64,000 bases of DNA, taken from contig NZ_CP132910.1 in the NCBI RefSeq assembly GCF_030846775.1, positions 3,382,001-3,446,000 of the forward strand, given 5' to 3'. Made by a program: the position numbers and the translations under genes. The DNA is from Geothrix sp. 21YS21S-2. Lineage in GTDB: Bacteria; Acidobacteriota; Holophagae; Holophagales; Holophagaceae. Positions 25,916-34,587 of this stretch are shown piece by piece. Numbering within the stretch: position 1 is the stretch's first letter; every line of letters starts with the position of its first letter. The notes beneath the pieces are model-generated. The model was not told the DNA's origin. It saw only the letters and a program-made list of their open reading frames with translations, and did no database searches.

Positions 25916-27850
25916 ATGGCTGATTTTCGACGTCTCCTCCTCGGCCGCCGACTGGCAAGCGACGAGACCCACCACAACAGGATCAGCAACCCGATCGCCC
26001 TCGCGGTGTTCTCCTCCGACGCGCTGTCCTCGGTGGCGTACGCCACGCAGGAGATCATGGCCTCCCTCTCCACCGCCATGGGCCACGGCGGCGCCGTGAT
26101 CGCCGGCGCCGCGGCGGCGGCCGTGTTCGGGCTGTCGGTGCCCGTGGCCATGGGCATCACGACCCTGCTCATCATCCTGGCCTTCAGCTACCGCCAGACG
26201 ATCCTCGAATATCCGGGCGGCGGCGGGGCGTACATCGTAGCCAAGGACAACCTGGGCGAGATGGCCGCGCAGACCGCGGGCGCATCCCTGCTGGTGGACT
26301 ACATCCTCACGGTGGCCGTGTCCGTCTCCTCCGGCATCGCCGCCATCACGGCCGCGATTCCGGCCCTCCAGGGGTACAACGTCTCCCTGACGCTCCTGGC
26401 CATCGGGTTCATCGCGACGGCCAACCTCCGGGGCGTGAAGGAGAGCGGCACGCTGTTCTCCATCCCCACCTACGGGTTCCTCCTCGCGATCCTGGGGCTG
26501 CTGGCCATCGGCACCGTGCGCTGGGTCTTCGGCCCCGCACTCGCTCCGGCGCATGTGGAGGCCGCCGCACACCAGGCGCCGCGGCTGGCCGGGCTGGCCT
26601 TCCTTTGGGTCTTCATGCGCGCCTACTCCGCGGGCTGCACCGCCCTCACCGGCGTCGAGGCCATCTCCAACGGCGTGCCGGTGTTCCGGGACCCGCCCGG
26701 CCAGAACGCCGCCAAGACCATGATCTGGATGGTCTTCCTGCTGGGAACGATGTTCATGGGCATCACGCTCCTCAGCCACCACTACGGCGTGGTCTACCGC
26801 CACAGCGCGGACCCCACGCTCGTGCAGGAGACGCTGCTCTCCAACCTCTCGCGGCAGGTGCTGGGCACCGGCGGGGTCCTGGTGTCGCTGCCTGCGAAGA
26901 TCTACTACTACGTCGTCCAGGGCTTCACCTTCGCCATCCTCGTGGTGGCGGCCAACACCGCCTACGCCGACTTCCCGCGCCTGGCCGCGCTCCAGGCCAA
27001 GGACGGCTTCCTGCCCAACCAGTTCACGAGCATGGGCGACAGGCTCGTGTTCTCCAACGGCATCCTCATCCTCTCGGTGCTGGCGGGGGGGCTGGTGGTG
27101 CTGTTCCACGCCAACACCGACGTGCTCCTGCCGCTGTACGCCCTGGGGGTCTTCCTGGGTTTCACCATCAGCCAGACCGGCATGGTGGTGCACTGGTACC
27201 GCAAGCGCGGCCGCCACTGGCAGTCCAAGATCGCGGTGAACGGCGTGGGCGCCTGCGCCGCGGGCATCGTGATGCTCGACATCGCGGTCACCAAGTTCAC
27301 GGGCGGCGCCTGGATCGTCACCGTCCTTGTGCCGCTGCTGGTCATGACCTTCTTCAACATCCACCGCCACTACATCCGGGTGAAGTCGACCCTGGCCGCG
27401 AGCCGCACCGACGCCTTCCTGCCCTCCAAGCACCACGCCATCGTGCTGGTGTCCGGGCTGCACGCGGGGACGGTGCAGGCGCTCTCCTACGCCCGCCTCA
27501 TCTCCGGTGACCGCGTGGAGGCCCTCACCGTGGACCTGGGCTCCGACGGGTTCCACGAGAGCCCCGCCATCCAGAAGCTGCGCGCGGACTGGGCGTACTA
27601 CGGCATGGGTGTGCCTCTGCGCAGCGTGCCCAGCCCCTACCGCAAGGTGGTTGAGCCGATCCTGGAGGAGGTCAAGCGCTTCAAGCTCGCCGAACCCGAG
27701 GTGTGCCTGACCATGATCCTGCCGGAGTACGTCACGTCCAAGTGGTGGCAGCGGCTCCTTCACAACCAGATGGCCTTCCGGATCAAGGCCTCGCTGATGC
27801 TGATCCCCGGGGTGATCGTGACGTCGGTTCGGATGCACCTGCCTGAGTAG
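25916..27850 (+). CDS. kimA: KimA-type potassium transporter (APC superfamily)
   Basis: 644 aa with about 12 membrane helices and a soluble C-terminal ~150 residues. Similarity to Bacillus KimA (YdaO) is strong by eye: SSDALSSVAYATQEI near residue 33, a YPGGGGAYIVAKDNLGE segment, LVDYILTVAVS, GCTALTGVEAISNGVP and a closing HNQMAFRIK. KimA is a proton-coupled high-affinity K+ importer of the inner membrane. In Firmicutes it is controlled by cyclic di-AMP; only 38 nt lie upstream here and no riboswitch fits. It ends 3 nt from the convergent RDD gene. Confidence 0.82.
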   Translation: MADFRRLLLGRRLASDETHHNRISNPIALAVFSSDALSSVAYATQEIMASLSTAMGHGGAVIAGAAAAAVFGLSVPVAMGITTLLIILAFSYRQTILEYPGGGGAYIVAKDNLGEMAAQTAGASLLVDYILTVAVSVSSGIAAITAAIPALQGYNVSLTLLAIGFIATANLRGVKESGTLFSIPTYGFLLAILGLLAIGTVRWVFGPALAPAHVEAAAHQAPRLAGLAFLWVFMRAYSAGCTALTGVEAISNGVPVFRDPPGQNAAKTMIWMVFLLGTMFMGITLLSHHYGVVYRHSADPTLVQETLLSNLSRQVLGTGGVLVSLPAKIYYYVVQGFTFAILVVAANTAYADFPRLAALQAKDGFLPNQFTSMGDRLVFSNGILILSVLAGGLVVLFHANTDVLLPLYALGVFLGFTISQTGMVVHWYRKRGRHWQSKIAVNGVGACAAGIVMLDIAVTKFTGGAWIVTVLVPLLVMTFFNIHRHYIRVKSTLAASRTDAFLPSKHHAIVLVSGLHAGTVQALSYARLISGDRVEALTVDLGSDGFHESPAIQKLRADWAYYGMGVPLRSVPSPYRKVVEPILEEVKRFKLAEPEVCLTMILPEYVTSKWWQRLLHNQMAFRIKASLMLIPGVIVTSVRMHLPE

Positions 27851-27853
27851 CGG

Positions 27854-28555
27854 CTACCGCATCCTCGCGTAGGGCATCTGGAGGATCTCCCGGCCCGAGA
27901 GCAGCTCGGCCAGGGTGCGGTGGTCGGGGGTCAGCACCATGCACAGGAAGGACAGCGGGAAGGCGCCGGCCGAGACGAGGTGCAGAAGGGAGAAGGCCAT
28001 TCGGCGCTCCGGCTGGTCCGTGTCCACCGCCAGGCGCAGGACGCCCATCATGGGGGACTGGCCCACCAGGACCAGGGGAACCATGAGGAAGGCCCATGAG
28101 ATGGTGGTGTGCAGGGGCAGGAGGTAGGCCCAGAACTCCGCATAGACGCGCGAGGGCCCGGCGCCCGAGGCCAGGCAGGCCACCAGGGCCAGGAAGGCGT
28201 TGAGAGCCGCCAGGGCCGCGAACTCCCCGGCCTCCATCTTCACCACGGGCCAGAAGGAGTCCAGGAGGTCCAGGTCCTGGGCGGGCGGGGCGGGGAGCTC
28301 CGGCATGGGCGGGGCCGCGTCGGGAAGGGCCTCCATGGGCTCGAGGATGGTGAGGGGTTCCACCCTGCCCAGGGCAGGCGCGGAAATGCTCTGGCGCTCC
28401 TCCCCGGGCTGGGACGTCACGCCGGAAAGGGCGCTGGCCTGGAAAAGGAGGGGGCGGGGCAGGGGCCGGCGCTGCACGGCCAGCCCGCACACCGGGCACT
28501 CCTGGGCCAAGGGCGTGATTCGCGTGTGGCAGCTGGGGCACTGGGGGCGGGTCAC
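27854..28555 (-). CDS. Zinc-ribbon / RDD-like membrane protein
   Basis: 233 aa starting at GTG 28555. An N-terminal four-cysteine zinc ribbon uses Cys6, Cys9, Cys20 and Cys23. A variable Pro-rich linker precedes a C-terminal domain with about four hydrophobic helices and the RDD-like signature GVLRLAVDTDQPERR plus LTPDHRTLAELLSGREIL. RDD proteins are inner-membrane proteins of unclear, possibly transport, function. It is 4 nt downstream of the TPR gene and probably belongs to that operon. Confidence 0.7.
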   Translation of the reverse strand: MTRPQCPSCHTRITPLAQECPVCGLAVQRRPLPRPLLFQASALSGVTSQPGEERQSISAPALGRVEPLTILEPMEALPDAAPPMPELPAPPAQDLDLLDSFWPVVKMEAGEFAALAALNAFLALVACLASGAGPSRVYAEFWAYLLPLHTTISWAFLMVPLVLVGQSPMMGVLRLAVDTDQPERRMAFSLLHLVSAGAFPLSFLCMVLTPDHRTLAELLSGREILQMPYARMR

Positions 28556-28559
28556 GGCG

Positions 28560-30404
28560 TCAGCCCAGGAGGGGGATCCACGCGGCCCGGGTGGCCTTCC
28601 CCATGGACTGGATCTCGTCCAGGAGGCGGAGCCTGGCGGGCCAGGTCCGGTCCTGGGGGAACATCGCCCGCCCCTGCTTGAGGAGCTCCCGGGCCTCCGT
28701 GAAATGCTCCCCGGCTGCCTGCACCTGGACCAGGGCGAGGTAGATCATGCGGGCCCGGGCCTTGAGGTCGGGGTCGTCCGGGTTCCTCCGGAGCTGGTCG
28801 CCCACGGCGTTGCGGGCCGATTCCAGGTCGCCGTCCTTGATGCTGCGCTCCAGGTCCTTCTCCGATCCCACCGGCGGGACCGAAGCCAGGCGCCCGCGGG
28901 CGCGCCCCAGGAGCTGCGCGGCGGTCGGATCGCCCGGGTCCAGCCGCAGCAGCTCCTGGGCCCGGTAGAAGGCTGTGAGGGGGTCGTCGCCGAGGGCGCG
29001 CATGCACTCGCTCCGGATCTCATCCGGGGTCTCCCCGAGGTGGACGACCTGGGAGCGGCGGGCGATGGGCGCCATGGCGCTGGCCTTGGCGGCGGCGACG
29101 GCCTGGGCGAGGGCGGCGTTGCGCTGGAAATGGCGGTAGCCCAGGAGGGCCAGGGCGAGCAGGACGGCGCCGCCGCCGGCCAGGGCCAGCCGCGAGGGGC
29201 TGTCCAGCCACCTGGGCAGGGGGTGGTCGCCCAGGAACGCGGGCAGTTTCAGGCCGCTGCGCTGGGGGGCCTTGACCGTCAGGGACCTGGGGGGGTCCAC
29301 GGGGGCAGGGGAGGCCGGGGGGGCGGGCTCCGGAGCCGCGGGGGTCTCCTCCCGGGCGCTGAGGACGGCCCGGGCCTGCTGGTAGCCCTGGAGGACGCGC
29401 GCATCCCGCGAACCGGCCTCCATGAGGCGCTGGAAGGCGAAGGCGGCCTCCTCGTGCTTCTGGTTGCGCAGCAGGTTCTCCGCGGCGAGGATGCGGGGTT
29501 CCAGGTTCTCGGGGACGGCGGCGGCCTTGGGAGGCGGCTCCGGCCTGGCCGGGGCGCTGGCCGGGGAGGCCTGCTCCAGGTCGCGGCGGGCCATCTCCAG
29601 GTAGCCGATGGCGTCGCGGTGCGCGGGTTCGAGGGCCAGGGCCTGCCGCCACTTCTCCATGGCCTCGTCCGCCATGCCCATGTCGTAGATCTGGACGCCA
29701 TCGCGCACCAGCTGGTCCGCGCGGGACGTCTCCCCGTCCTCGGCCCGGGCCTCCCGGGAGGCCGCGGGGGCCGGGGAGGGACGGGCTCCCCCGGCCACGG
29801 GCGCGAGGCCCAGGTCCCTGCGGGCGTCGTTGGCATAGGCAAGGGCGAGGGTGTTGTGGGGGTCCGAGGCGAGGATGCGCTCCCACTTCTTCAGGGCATC
29901 CTCAACCTGGCCCATATCGTAGAGGGTGCATCCGTCGCGAAGAAGCTTGTCGGTCTCGTCCTCGGGAGGGGGGGGAGGAGGGGGGGCCTCCGGGGCGGCG
30001 GCGGGCGCGGCCTCGGTCTCCAGCTTGCGCCGGGCCCCGTCCAGGTAGCCCTTGGCCAGGGCGTTGTCCGGGTCCTGGCGGAGGGCCAGTTCCCAGGTGG
30101 TGACGGCCTTGGCGACGAGCCCGGCGTCGTAGAGGGCGCACCCGGCATCCAGCAGGCTGTTCACCTCGGGACTGGGGGGCGTGAGGGTCTGGCGGTTGGG
30201 CTCGGGCTCGGGGGCGGCCCGGAGGCCGTCCTGGGTGGCCCGCGCGTCGAAGTGGGCCTTGACCTTGTAGAGCCCGGCCCTGGCTTCCTCGCTGGCGGGG
30301 TCCCGCTTCAGGATGGCCTGCCAGATCTGGCCGGCCTTCACGATGTCGCCGGCATCGAACAGAGCCTTGGCCTGATGGAGGTAAGGTTCGAAGGGCGTGG
30401 CCAC
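28560..30404 (-). CDS. TPR-repeat membrane protein
   Basis: 614 aa beginning at GTG 30404, 2 nt after the FHA gene stop. Repeated blocks of the form LL.DG...YD.G....A...W...L..DP.....A occur five or so times between residues 1 and 330, separated by Pro/Ala-rich linkers. A single membrane helix (LALAGGGAVLLALALLGY) lies near residues 415-435, and a second helical TPR-like domain follows. The cytoplasmic side probably meets the FHA protein. A signalling or assembly scaffold is likely; no enzyme motif is present. Confidence 0.7.
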   Translation of the reverse strand: MATPFEPYLHQAKALFDAGDIVKAGQIWQAILKRDPASEEARAGLYKVKAHFDARATQDGLRAAPEPEPNRQTLTPPSPEVNSLLDAGCALYDAGLVAKAVTTWELALRQDPDNALAKGYLDGARRKLETEAAPAAAPEAPPPPPPPEDETDKLLRDGCTLYDMGQVEDALKKWERILASDPHNTLALAYANDARRDLGLAPVAGGARPSPAPAASREARAEDGETSRADQLVRDGVQIYDMGMADEAMEKWRQALALEPAHRDAIGYLEMARRDLEQASPASAPARPEPPPKAAAVPENLEPRILAAENLLRNQKHEEAAFAFQRLMEAGSRDARVLQGYQQARAVLSAREETPAAPEPAPPASPAPVDPPRSLTVKAPQRSGLKLPAFLGDHPLPRWLDSPSRLALAGGGAVLLALALLGYRHFQRNAALAQAVAAAKASAMAPIARRSQVVHLGETPDEIRSECMRALGDDPLTAFYRAQELLRLDPGDPTAAQLLGRARGRLASVPPVGSEKDLERSIKDGDLESARNAVGDQLRRNPDDPDLKARARMIYLALVQVQAAGEHFTEARELLKQGRAMFPQDRTWPARLRLLDEIQSMGKATRAAWIPLLG

Positions 30405-30406
30405 GG

Positions 30407-31006
30407 TCAGTCCATTCCGATGATGTTGGTGTCCCGGATGAGCAGCATGAAGGTGCTCCTTCCGCAGGAGAACTCCTGGCGGTCGGCAAGCTTGGTGGGG
30501 CCTGCGATGGGCGCGCTGCCCACGAAGGTGCCGTTGGTGGAATCCAGGTCGCTGAGCCAGACGGTGCCGTCCGGGTGGATCTCGATGCGCGCGTGGCGCC
30601 TGGAGATCTCGGGATCGTTGATCACCACGTCCCCCTCCTCCCTGCCGATGATGGTCAGGGGGGATTCCAGCACCCGCACGGTGGAGGCGAAGGGGCCGGT
30701 GAGGAAGGCCAGGGTGAACCGGAGTCCGGAAGGCATGCCGTCGTTCCGGAGGCTCGTGAGGTCGAGCATGGCGTCGCGGCCCCTGCGCCGGCTGGTCTCG
30801 GTGGCCTTCGGGGGGGGCTCGGGCTGGGCCGGCGGCAGGGGCCGGGGCGTGGGCTGGGCCGGCGGGGGCTCGGGGACCCGGGCCGGATTCATGACCTCGA
30901 ACGTCTCGCCGCACTTCGGACACCGGAAGCGCTTGGACGGCGCCCCCAGGAAGCGCTCTTCCCCGTACTGGAACCGGGATGCACAGGATGGACAGATGAC
31001 GATCAT
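30407..31006 (-). CDS. Zinc-ribbon plus FHA domain protein
   Basis: 199 aa. The N-terminal MJ0042-type zinc ribbon uses Cys5, Cys8, Cys29 and Cys32. A Pro-rich linker is followed by a forkhead-associated domain with the phosphothreonine-binding motifs IIGREEGDVVINDPEISRRHARI (key residues G, R, S and H) and STNGTFV. FHA domains dock phosphorylated partners, so a Ser/Thr kinase is expected elsewhere in the genome. ATG 31006 has GGGGA just upstream. It is followed directly by the TPR protein. Confidence 0.85.
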   Translation of the reverse strand: MIVICPSCASRFQYGEERFLGAPSKRFRCPKCGETFEVMNPARVPEPPPAQPTPRPLPPAQPEPPPKATETSRRRGRDAMLDLTSLRNDGMPSGLRFTLAFLTGPFASTVRVLESPLTIIGREEGDVVINDPEISRRHARIEIHPDGTVWLSDLDSTNGTFVGSAPIAGPTKLADRQEFSCGRSTFMLLIRDTNIIGMD

Positions 31007-31034
31007 GAATTCCCCAGGTATGCCAAGGCCAATT

Positions 31035-31715
31035 CTACTTCCTTCTTGTGGCAAAAAAGCTGAACTCATCCTTGATGGGGATCCCGGGGGGCAGTTTGAA
31101 GCCCGTGACGCCGGCTGGAAGGGGCTGGTTCGTGGTCAGGGGCCCCAGCTCCAGGAGCCAGGAATCCCCCCCCCGCTCCACCCAGTTCAGCTGGCGGGGC
31201 AGGTAGGTGTCCTTGTCGACCCATATGAGCAGCACCTGCATCCGCTTCTTGACCGAGTAGCTCCGGGGCTCGAGGGTGAGCAGGATGGAGCCCGCCACGC
31301 CCTTGCCGTCCCCGACGGAGATCTTGAAGTAGTCCGAAAGGTAGGAGAGCCTCTGCCCCAGTCCCAGGAACTTGCGGTTGGCGTTCTTGATGATCCCGAT
31401 CTTCAGCTGTTCGGCGGCGCCTTCGGCCGGGCTGTACGAGATCAGGGCCTTGGGCGTCAGGTGCAGGACCAGGTCCTCGGGCGGGGAGAAGCTGAAGTGG
31501 ACGAAGTCCGATTCCTGGAGGTAGAGGGTGCCCCGGGTGACGGTGGGGGTCTTGAGCATGGCCCTGCGGATCGTGAGGCTGAAGGGGGCCTGGAGCGTGG
31601 CGACCTTGGCCTGGGCGGCGTCGAACCGGGACACCACCTCCTGGACCGTGGGCTGGGCGGCGAGGGGGATCAGGGTCAGCGCTGCGAAGGCGGCCTTGCG
31701 GAGGAACCCGCCCAT
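31035..31715 (-). CDS. LolA-like outer-membrane lipoprotein carrier protein
   Basis: 226 aa with a signal peptide (cleavage near PLAAQ). The mature part begins VQEVVSRFDAAQAKVATLQAPFS and has the LolA/LolB-type alternating strands (GTLYLQESDFVHFSF, LLIWVDKDTYLPRQL). LolA carries lipoproteins through the periplasm, but related proteins in this family do other jobs, and this one sits away from lolB or ftsK. It starts inside the upstream outer-membrane gene stop (TGATG), so both are co-expressed. Confidence 0.75.
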   Translation of the reverse strand: MGGFLRKAAFAALTLIPLAAQPTVQEVVSRFDAAQAKVATLQAPFSLTIRRAMLKTPTVTRGTLYLQESDFVHFSFSPPEDLVLHLTPKALISYSPAEGAAEQLKIGIIKNANRKFLGLGQRLSYLSDYFKISVGDGKGVAGSILLTLEPRSYSVKKRMQVLLIWVDKDTYLPRQLNWVERGGDSWLLELGPLTTNQPLPAGVTGFKLPPGIPIKDEFSFFATRRK

Positions 31716-32824
31716 CAGTTCACCATGAGACTCAGGCCCTTGAGGGGCTTGTCCTGGCCGGCCTGGAAGCCCACCGCGAGGAACATCCTGGCGGTGCGCA
31801 GCTGCAGGGTCGCGCCCAGGCGGGTCACGCTGGCGTCGCCGATCTTCCGGCGTTCGCCGCCCACCAGGAAGATCACGGACTGGCTCACCTGGTACCGCAG
31901 GGAGGCGGAGCTGGACTGCTGCTTGACGGGGAAGGGCATGCGCATGGCCCCGTTGATGTCGCTCTCGAGGGTGAGCTGGGTGTTGGTGCCGAGGTCCAGC
32001 TGGAGGGCGCCGCGATACTGGGGATTCATGGTGACGTCCCAGAGACGCTTGCCGTTGAGCTGGTCGGCGGTGACCCCCACGCGCAGGCCCTGGGCCAGCT
32101 CGGTGGTGAAGCCCGCGTCCATGGCGACCATGAGGGTCTTGCGGTCGGTGGTGCCGTAGCCCAGCGCGAGGTCGTCCGCGGCGTAGCGGAAGGGGAAGGC
32201 GCCGCCCGGGGCGAAGGTGTAGACGCCCGGGGGGAGCTGGTTCAGGAAGGGCTGCGTCAGGCCCAGGGACCACTGCTCGATGCGCAGGTTGAACCCGGCG
32301 GCGGTGCCCGAGGCCAGGGCCCCGCCGCCGAAGTGGACCCGGTTCACGATGGCCCGGCGGCCGTCCACGTAGGAGGCGTTGTTCTGCAGGGCGGACCCGC
32401 TGGACAGGTGGGCGGGGTCCAGGTCGGGGTGGGCCGTGACCGTGTGGAACTCCTCGCGGGTGAATCCGAAATTGGTGGCGTCCCGGGTCCCCGTGAGCCC
32501 GTAGGCCCGGGTGCGCTGGGCCCAGGGGGCGTCCTTGAGCTTGCCCAGGGCGCCGGTCACGACGGCGGCGTCGCCGGAGGTGGTGTCCTGGAACAGGGTC
32601 CGGTTGTCCTGGGCCCGCTGGTCGCCGTCCACGTAGGCGAGGTACCAGCCCGCGGGGGCGCGGTCGAAGCGGGCCGGGTTCCCCAGCGGGTTGATGCCCT
32701 CGGAGAAGACCTTGGAGCCGCCGAAGGCCGGCGCGTCGTTGAAGAGGGGTGTCTGGGCCGCGAGGGGCAGGACGGTGGCGGTGACGGCCAGCGCCGTCCG
32801 GGCGAGAATTCGGGGGGTTGTCAT
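31715..32824 (-). CDS. Predicted outer-membrane beta-barrel protein (TraF_2-like)
   Basis: 369 aa with an N-terminal signal peptide ending near PLAAQ. The rest is beta-rich with alternating hydrophobic residues and ends in an aromatic/hydrophobic strand. The N-terminal SEGINPLGNPARFD resembles the F-plasmid-TraF-like outer-membrane family (named TraF_2), although no conjugation genes are present. It is directly coupled to the LolA-like gene. The function is unknown. Confidence 0.6.
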   Translation of the reverse strand: MTTPRILARTALAVTATVLPLAAQTPLFNDAPAFGGSKVFSEGINPLGNPARFDRAPAGWYLAYVDGDQRAQDNRTLFQDTTSGDAAVVTGALGKLKDAPWAQRTRAYGLTGTRDATNFGFTREEFHTVTAHPDLDPAHLSSGSALQNNASYVDGRRAIVNRVHFGGGALASGTAAGFNLRIEQWSLGLTQPFLNQLPPGVYTFAPGGAFPFRYAADDLALGYGTTDRKTLMVAMDAGFTTELAQGLRVGVTADQLNGKRLWDVTMNPQYRGALQLDLGTNTQLTLESDINGAMRMPFPVKQQSSSASLRYQVSQSVIFLVGGERRKIGDASVTRLGATLQLRTARMFLAVGFQAGQDKPLKGLSLMVN

Positions 32825-32839
32825 GGAATCATCCTCCGC

Positions 32840-33619
32840 TCAATTTTCAGGGTCCGCAACAAGGAGAGGCGACGCCTGGCTCGCGACATGCAGGGCCGTG
32901 GCGGTGCCCCGCAGGATCCCCTCGGCGGTGAACCGGGCCAGTTCGGGATCGTTGTTCTGCTCGCTGAGGTGGGCCAGGACCACGGTGCGCAGCCGCCCGG
33001 ACAGCACCCGGCCCAGGAGCTCGCCCATGGCCTCGTTGCTGAGATGCCCGACCCGGCTCAGGATCCGGGCCTTGAGGGCCGGGGGATAGCCGCCCTCCCG
33101 CAGCATCTGCACGTCGTGGTTGGCCTCCAGCACCAGGAGGTCGAGACTCCTGCAGTGGTCCTCCACCAGGGCCGTGGGGTGGCCCAGGTCCGTGACCACG
33201 GCGGCGCAGAGGCCCCCGGCCTCGATGCGGTAGGCCACGGAGTCGGCGGCGTCGTGGGGGGTGGTGAAGGGCAGGATGGTCAGGCCGTTCCAGTCCGAGG
33301 CCTCGCCCGCCCGGAGCGGGATCCAGCGGGAGCGGGGGATCTCGATGCCCTGGATGGCCTGGATGCGCGCGAGGGTGTCGGGGGTGGCGAGGATGTCCCA
33401 GTCCGTTTTCCGCAGCAGGACGGGGATGGCCGCGATGTGGTCCGAGTGCTCGTGGCTGATGGCGACCCCGCGCACCTGCGCCGGGTCCAAGCCGACCTCC
33501 GCCAGGCGCAGCCGGATCTGCTTGAGGGAGATCCCCGCGTCCACCAGGAGCGTCGCCTGGCCCTGCGAAAAGGCGTGGCAGTTCCCCTTGGATCCCGAGG
33601 CGAGCGAGGCGTAGCGCAT
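32840..33619 (-). CDS. MBL-fold metallo-hydrolase (YycJ/WalJ-like)
   Basis: 259 aa. The zinc-binding motif HEHSDH is at residues 56-61, with the preceding SLASGSKGNCHAF typical of the YycJ/WalJ subgroup, and further ligands in TPHD, TDLGHP and HLS. Proteins of this group are linked to nucleic-acid repair or cell-wall stress signalling, but the substrate is not known. The start is 68 nt from the divergent RpiR regulator. It ends 15 nt before the outer-membrane gene. Confidence 0.85.
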   Translation of the reverse strand: MRYASLASGSKGNCHAFSQGQATLLVDAGISLKQIRLRLAEVGLDPAQVRGVAISHEHSDHIAAIPVLLRKTDWDILATPDTLARIQAIQGIEIPRSRWIPLRAGEASDWNGLTILPFTTPHDAADSVAYRIEAGGLCAAVVTDLGHPTALVEDHCRSLDLLVLEANHDVQMLREGGYPPALKARILSRVGHLSNEAMGELLGRVLSGRLRTVVLAHLSEQNNDPELARFTAEGILRGTATALHVASQASPLLVADPEN

Positions 33620-33687
33620 GCCCCAGGATAACCTGCGCCGGGGGTTGCTGGGTTTTCCCTCCTTGGTGCTACACTTCTCTTCATCAA

Positions 33688-34587
33688 ATGACGAATCCCG
33701 CACCCGATACCCCAATCCAGTCGCGCCTCGCAGAAGCCTACCGGGACCTCCCCGAGGCGATGCGTCGGATCGCGGACGTCCTCATGTCCGACCACCTCCT
33801 CGGGGCCCTCTGGGGCATCGAGTCCATGGCCCAGCGCGCCAACGTGAGCGTGGGCACCGTTGTCCGCTTCGCCAAGCGCCTGGACTACAAGGGCTTCAGC
33901 GAATTCCGGGACGCCCTCAGGGCGGCCTGCCACGAGCGGAGCGGGGATGCGGAGATCGAGCTGCTGGAGGCCCCCACCGACATCTACGGGGCCCTGGCCG
34001 AAGTGGCCCGGCGGGATGGTGAGAACCTCAACCGTCTCATCCAGATGGTCGACCACACCACGCTGGAGACGGCCGTGGCGATGATCACCCAGGCCCGGCA
34101 CCGCGTGATCCTGGGCCGGGGCGTCTCCCACGTCATGAGCCTGATCATGGCCTTCTACCTCACCCAGGCCGGCCTGCCCTGCATCGCCGCCATTCCCTCG
34201 GACTTCTCGAACCAGGTGGCCAACCTGGACGAACGGGATCTCATGATGGTCCTCAGCTTCGCGCCCTACAGCCGGGAGACCGTGGACTCCGCCATCTTCG
34301 CCAAGGCCTCGGGCGTGCCCGTCCTGGCCTTCTCCGACCGCGCCGATTCCCCCCTGGCCCCCTACGCCGACATCCTGATCCCGGTGCCCAGCGAGGACCT
34401 CCTGTTCAGCTGCAGCGTCACCACCTTCTCGGCCCTTGCCCACGCCTTCGCCATCGTGGCCGCCAGCCAGGACCAGTCGGGCACCCTGCACCGCCTGAAG
34501 GCCGCGGACAAGGTGGCCCAGCCGCTGTTCGTGGACCACTGGCTGCCGATGCGGCCGGGCGGGCTCAGGGTCGAGCGCAAGGGCTAG
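33688..34587 (+). CDS. MurR/RpiR-family transcriptional regulator
   Basis: 299 aa. An N-terminal helix-turn-helix domain (GIESMAQRANVSVGTVVRFAKRLDYKGFSEFR, about residues 45-80) precedes a sugar-isomerase-like SIS domain (about 125-270). RpiR proteins bind DNA in response to a phosphosugar or other small ligand. It is the only transcription regulator beside the purine operons, converging on the first XdhC gene with a 4 nt overlap, so it is the natural candidate for their control; this is inference. Confidence 0.88.
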   Translation: MTNPAPDTPIQSRLAEAYRDLPEAMRRIADVLMSDHLLGALWGIESMAQRANVSVGTVVRFAKRLDYKGFSEFRDALRAACHERSGDAEIELLEAPTDIYGALAEVARRDGENLNRLIQMVDHTTLETAVAMITQARHRVILGRGVSHVMSLIMAFYLTQAGLPCIAAIPSDFSNQVANLDERDLMMVLSFAPYSRETVDSAIFAKASGVPVLAFSDRADSPLAPYADILIPVPSEDLLFSCSVTTFSALAHAFAIVAASQDQSGTLHRLKAADKVAQPLFVDHWLPMRPGGLRVERKG

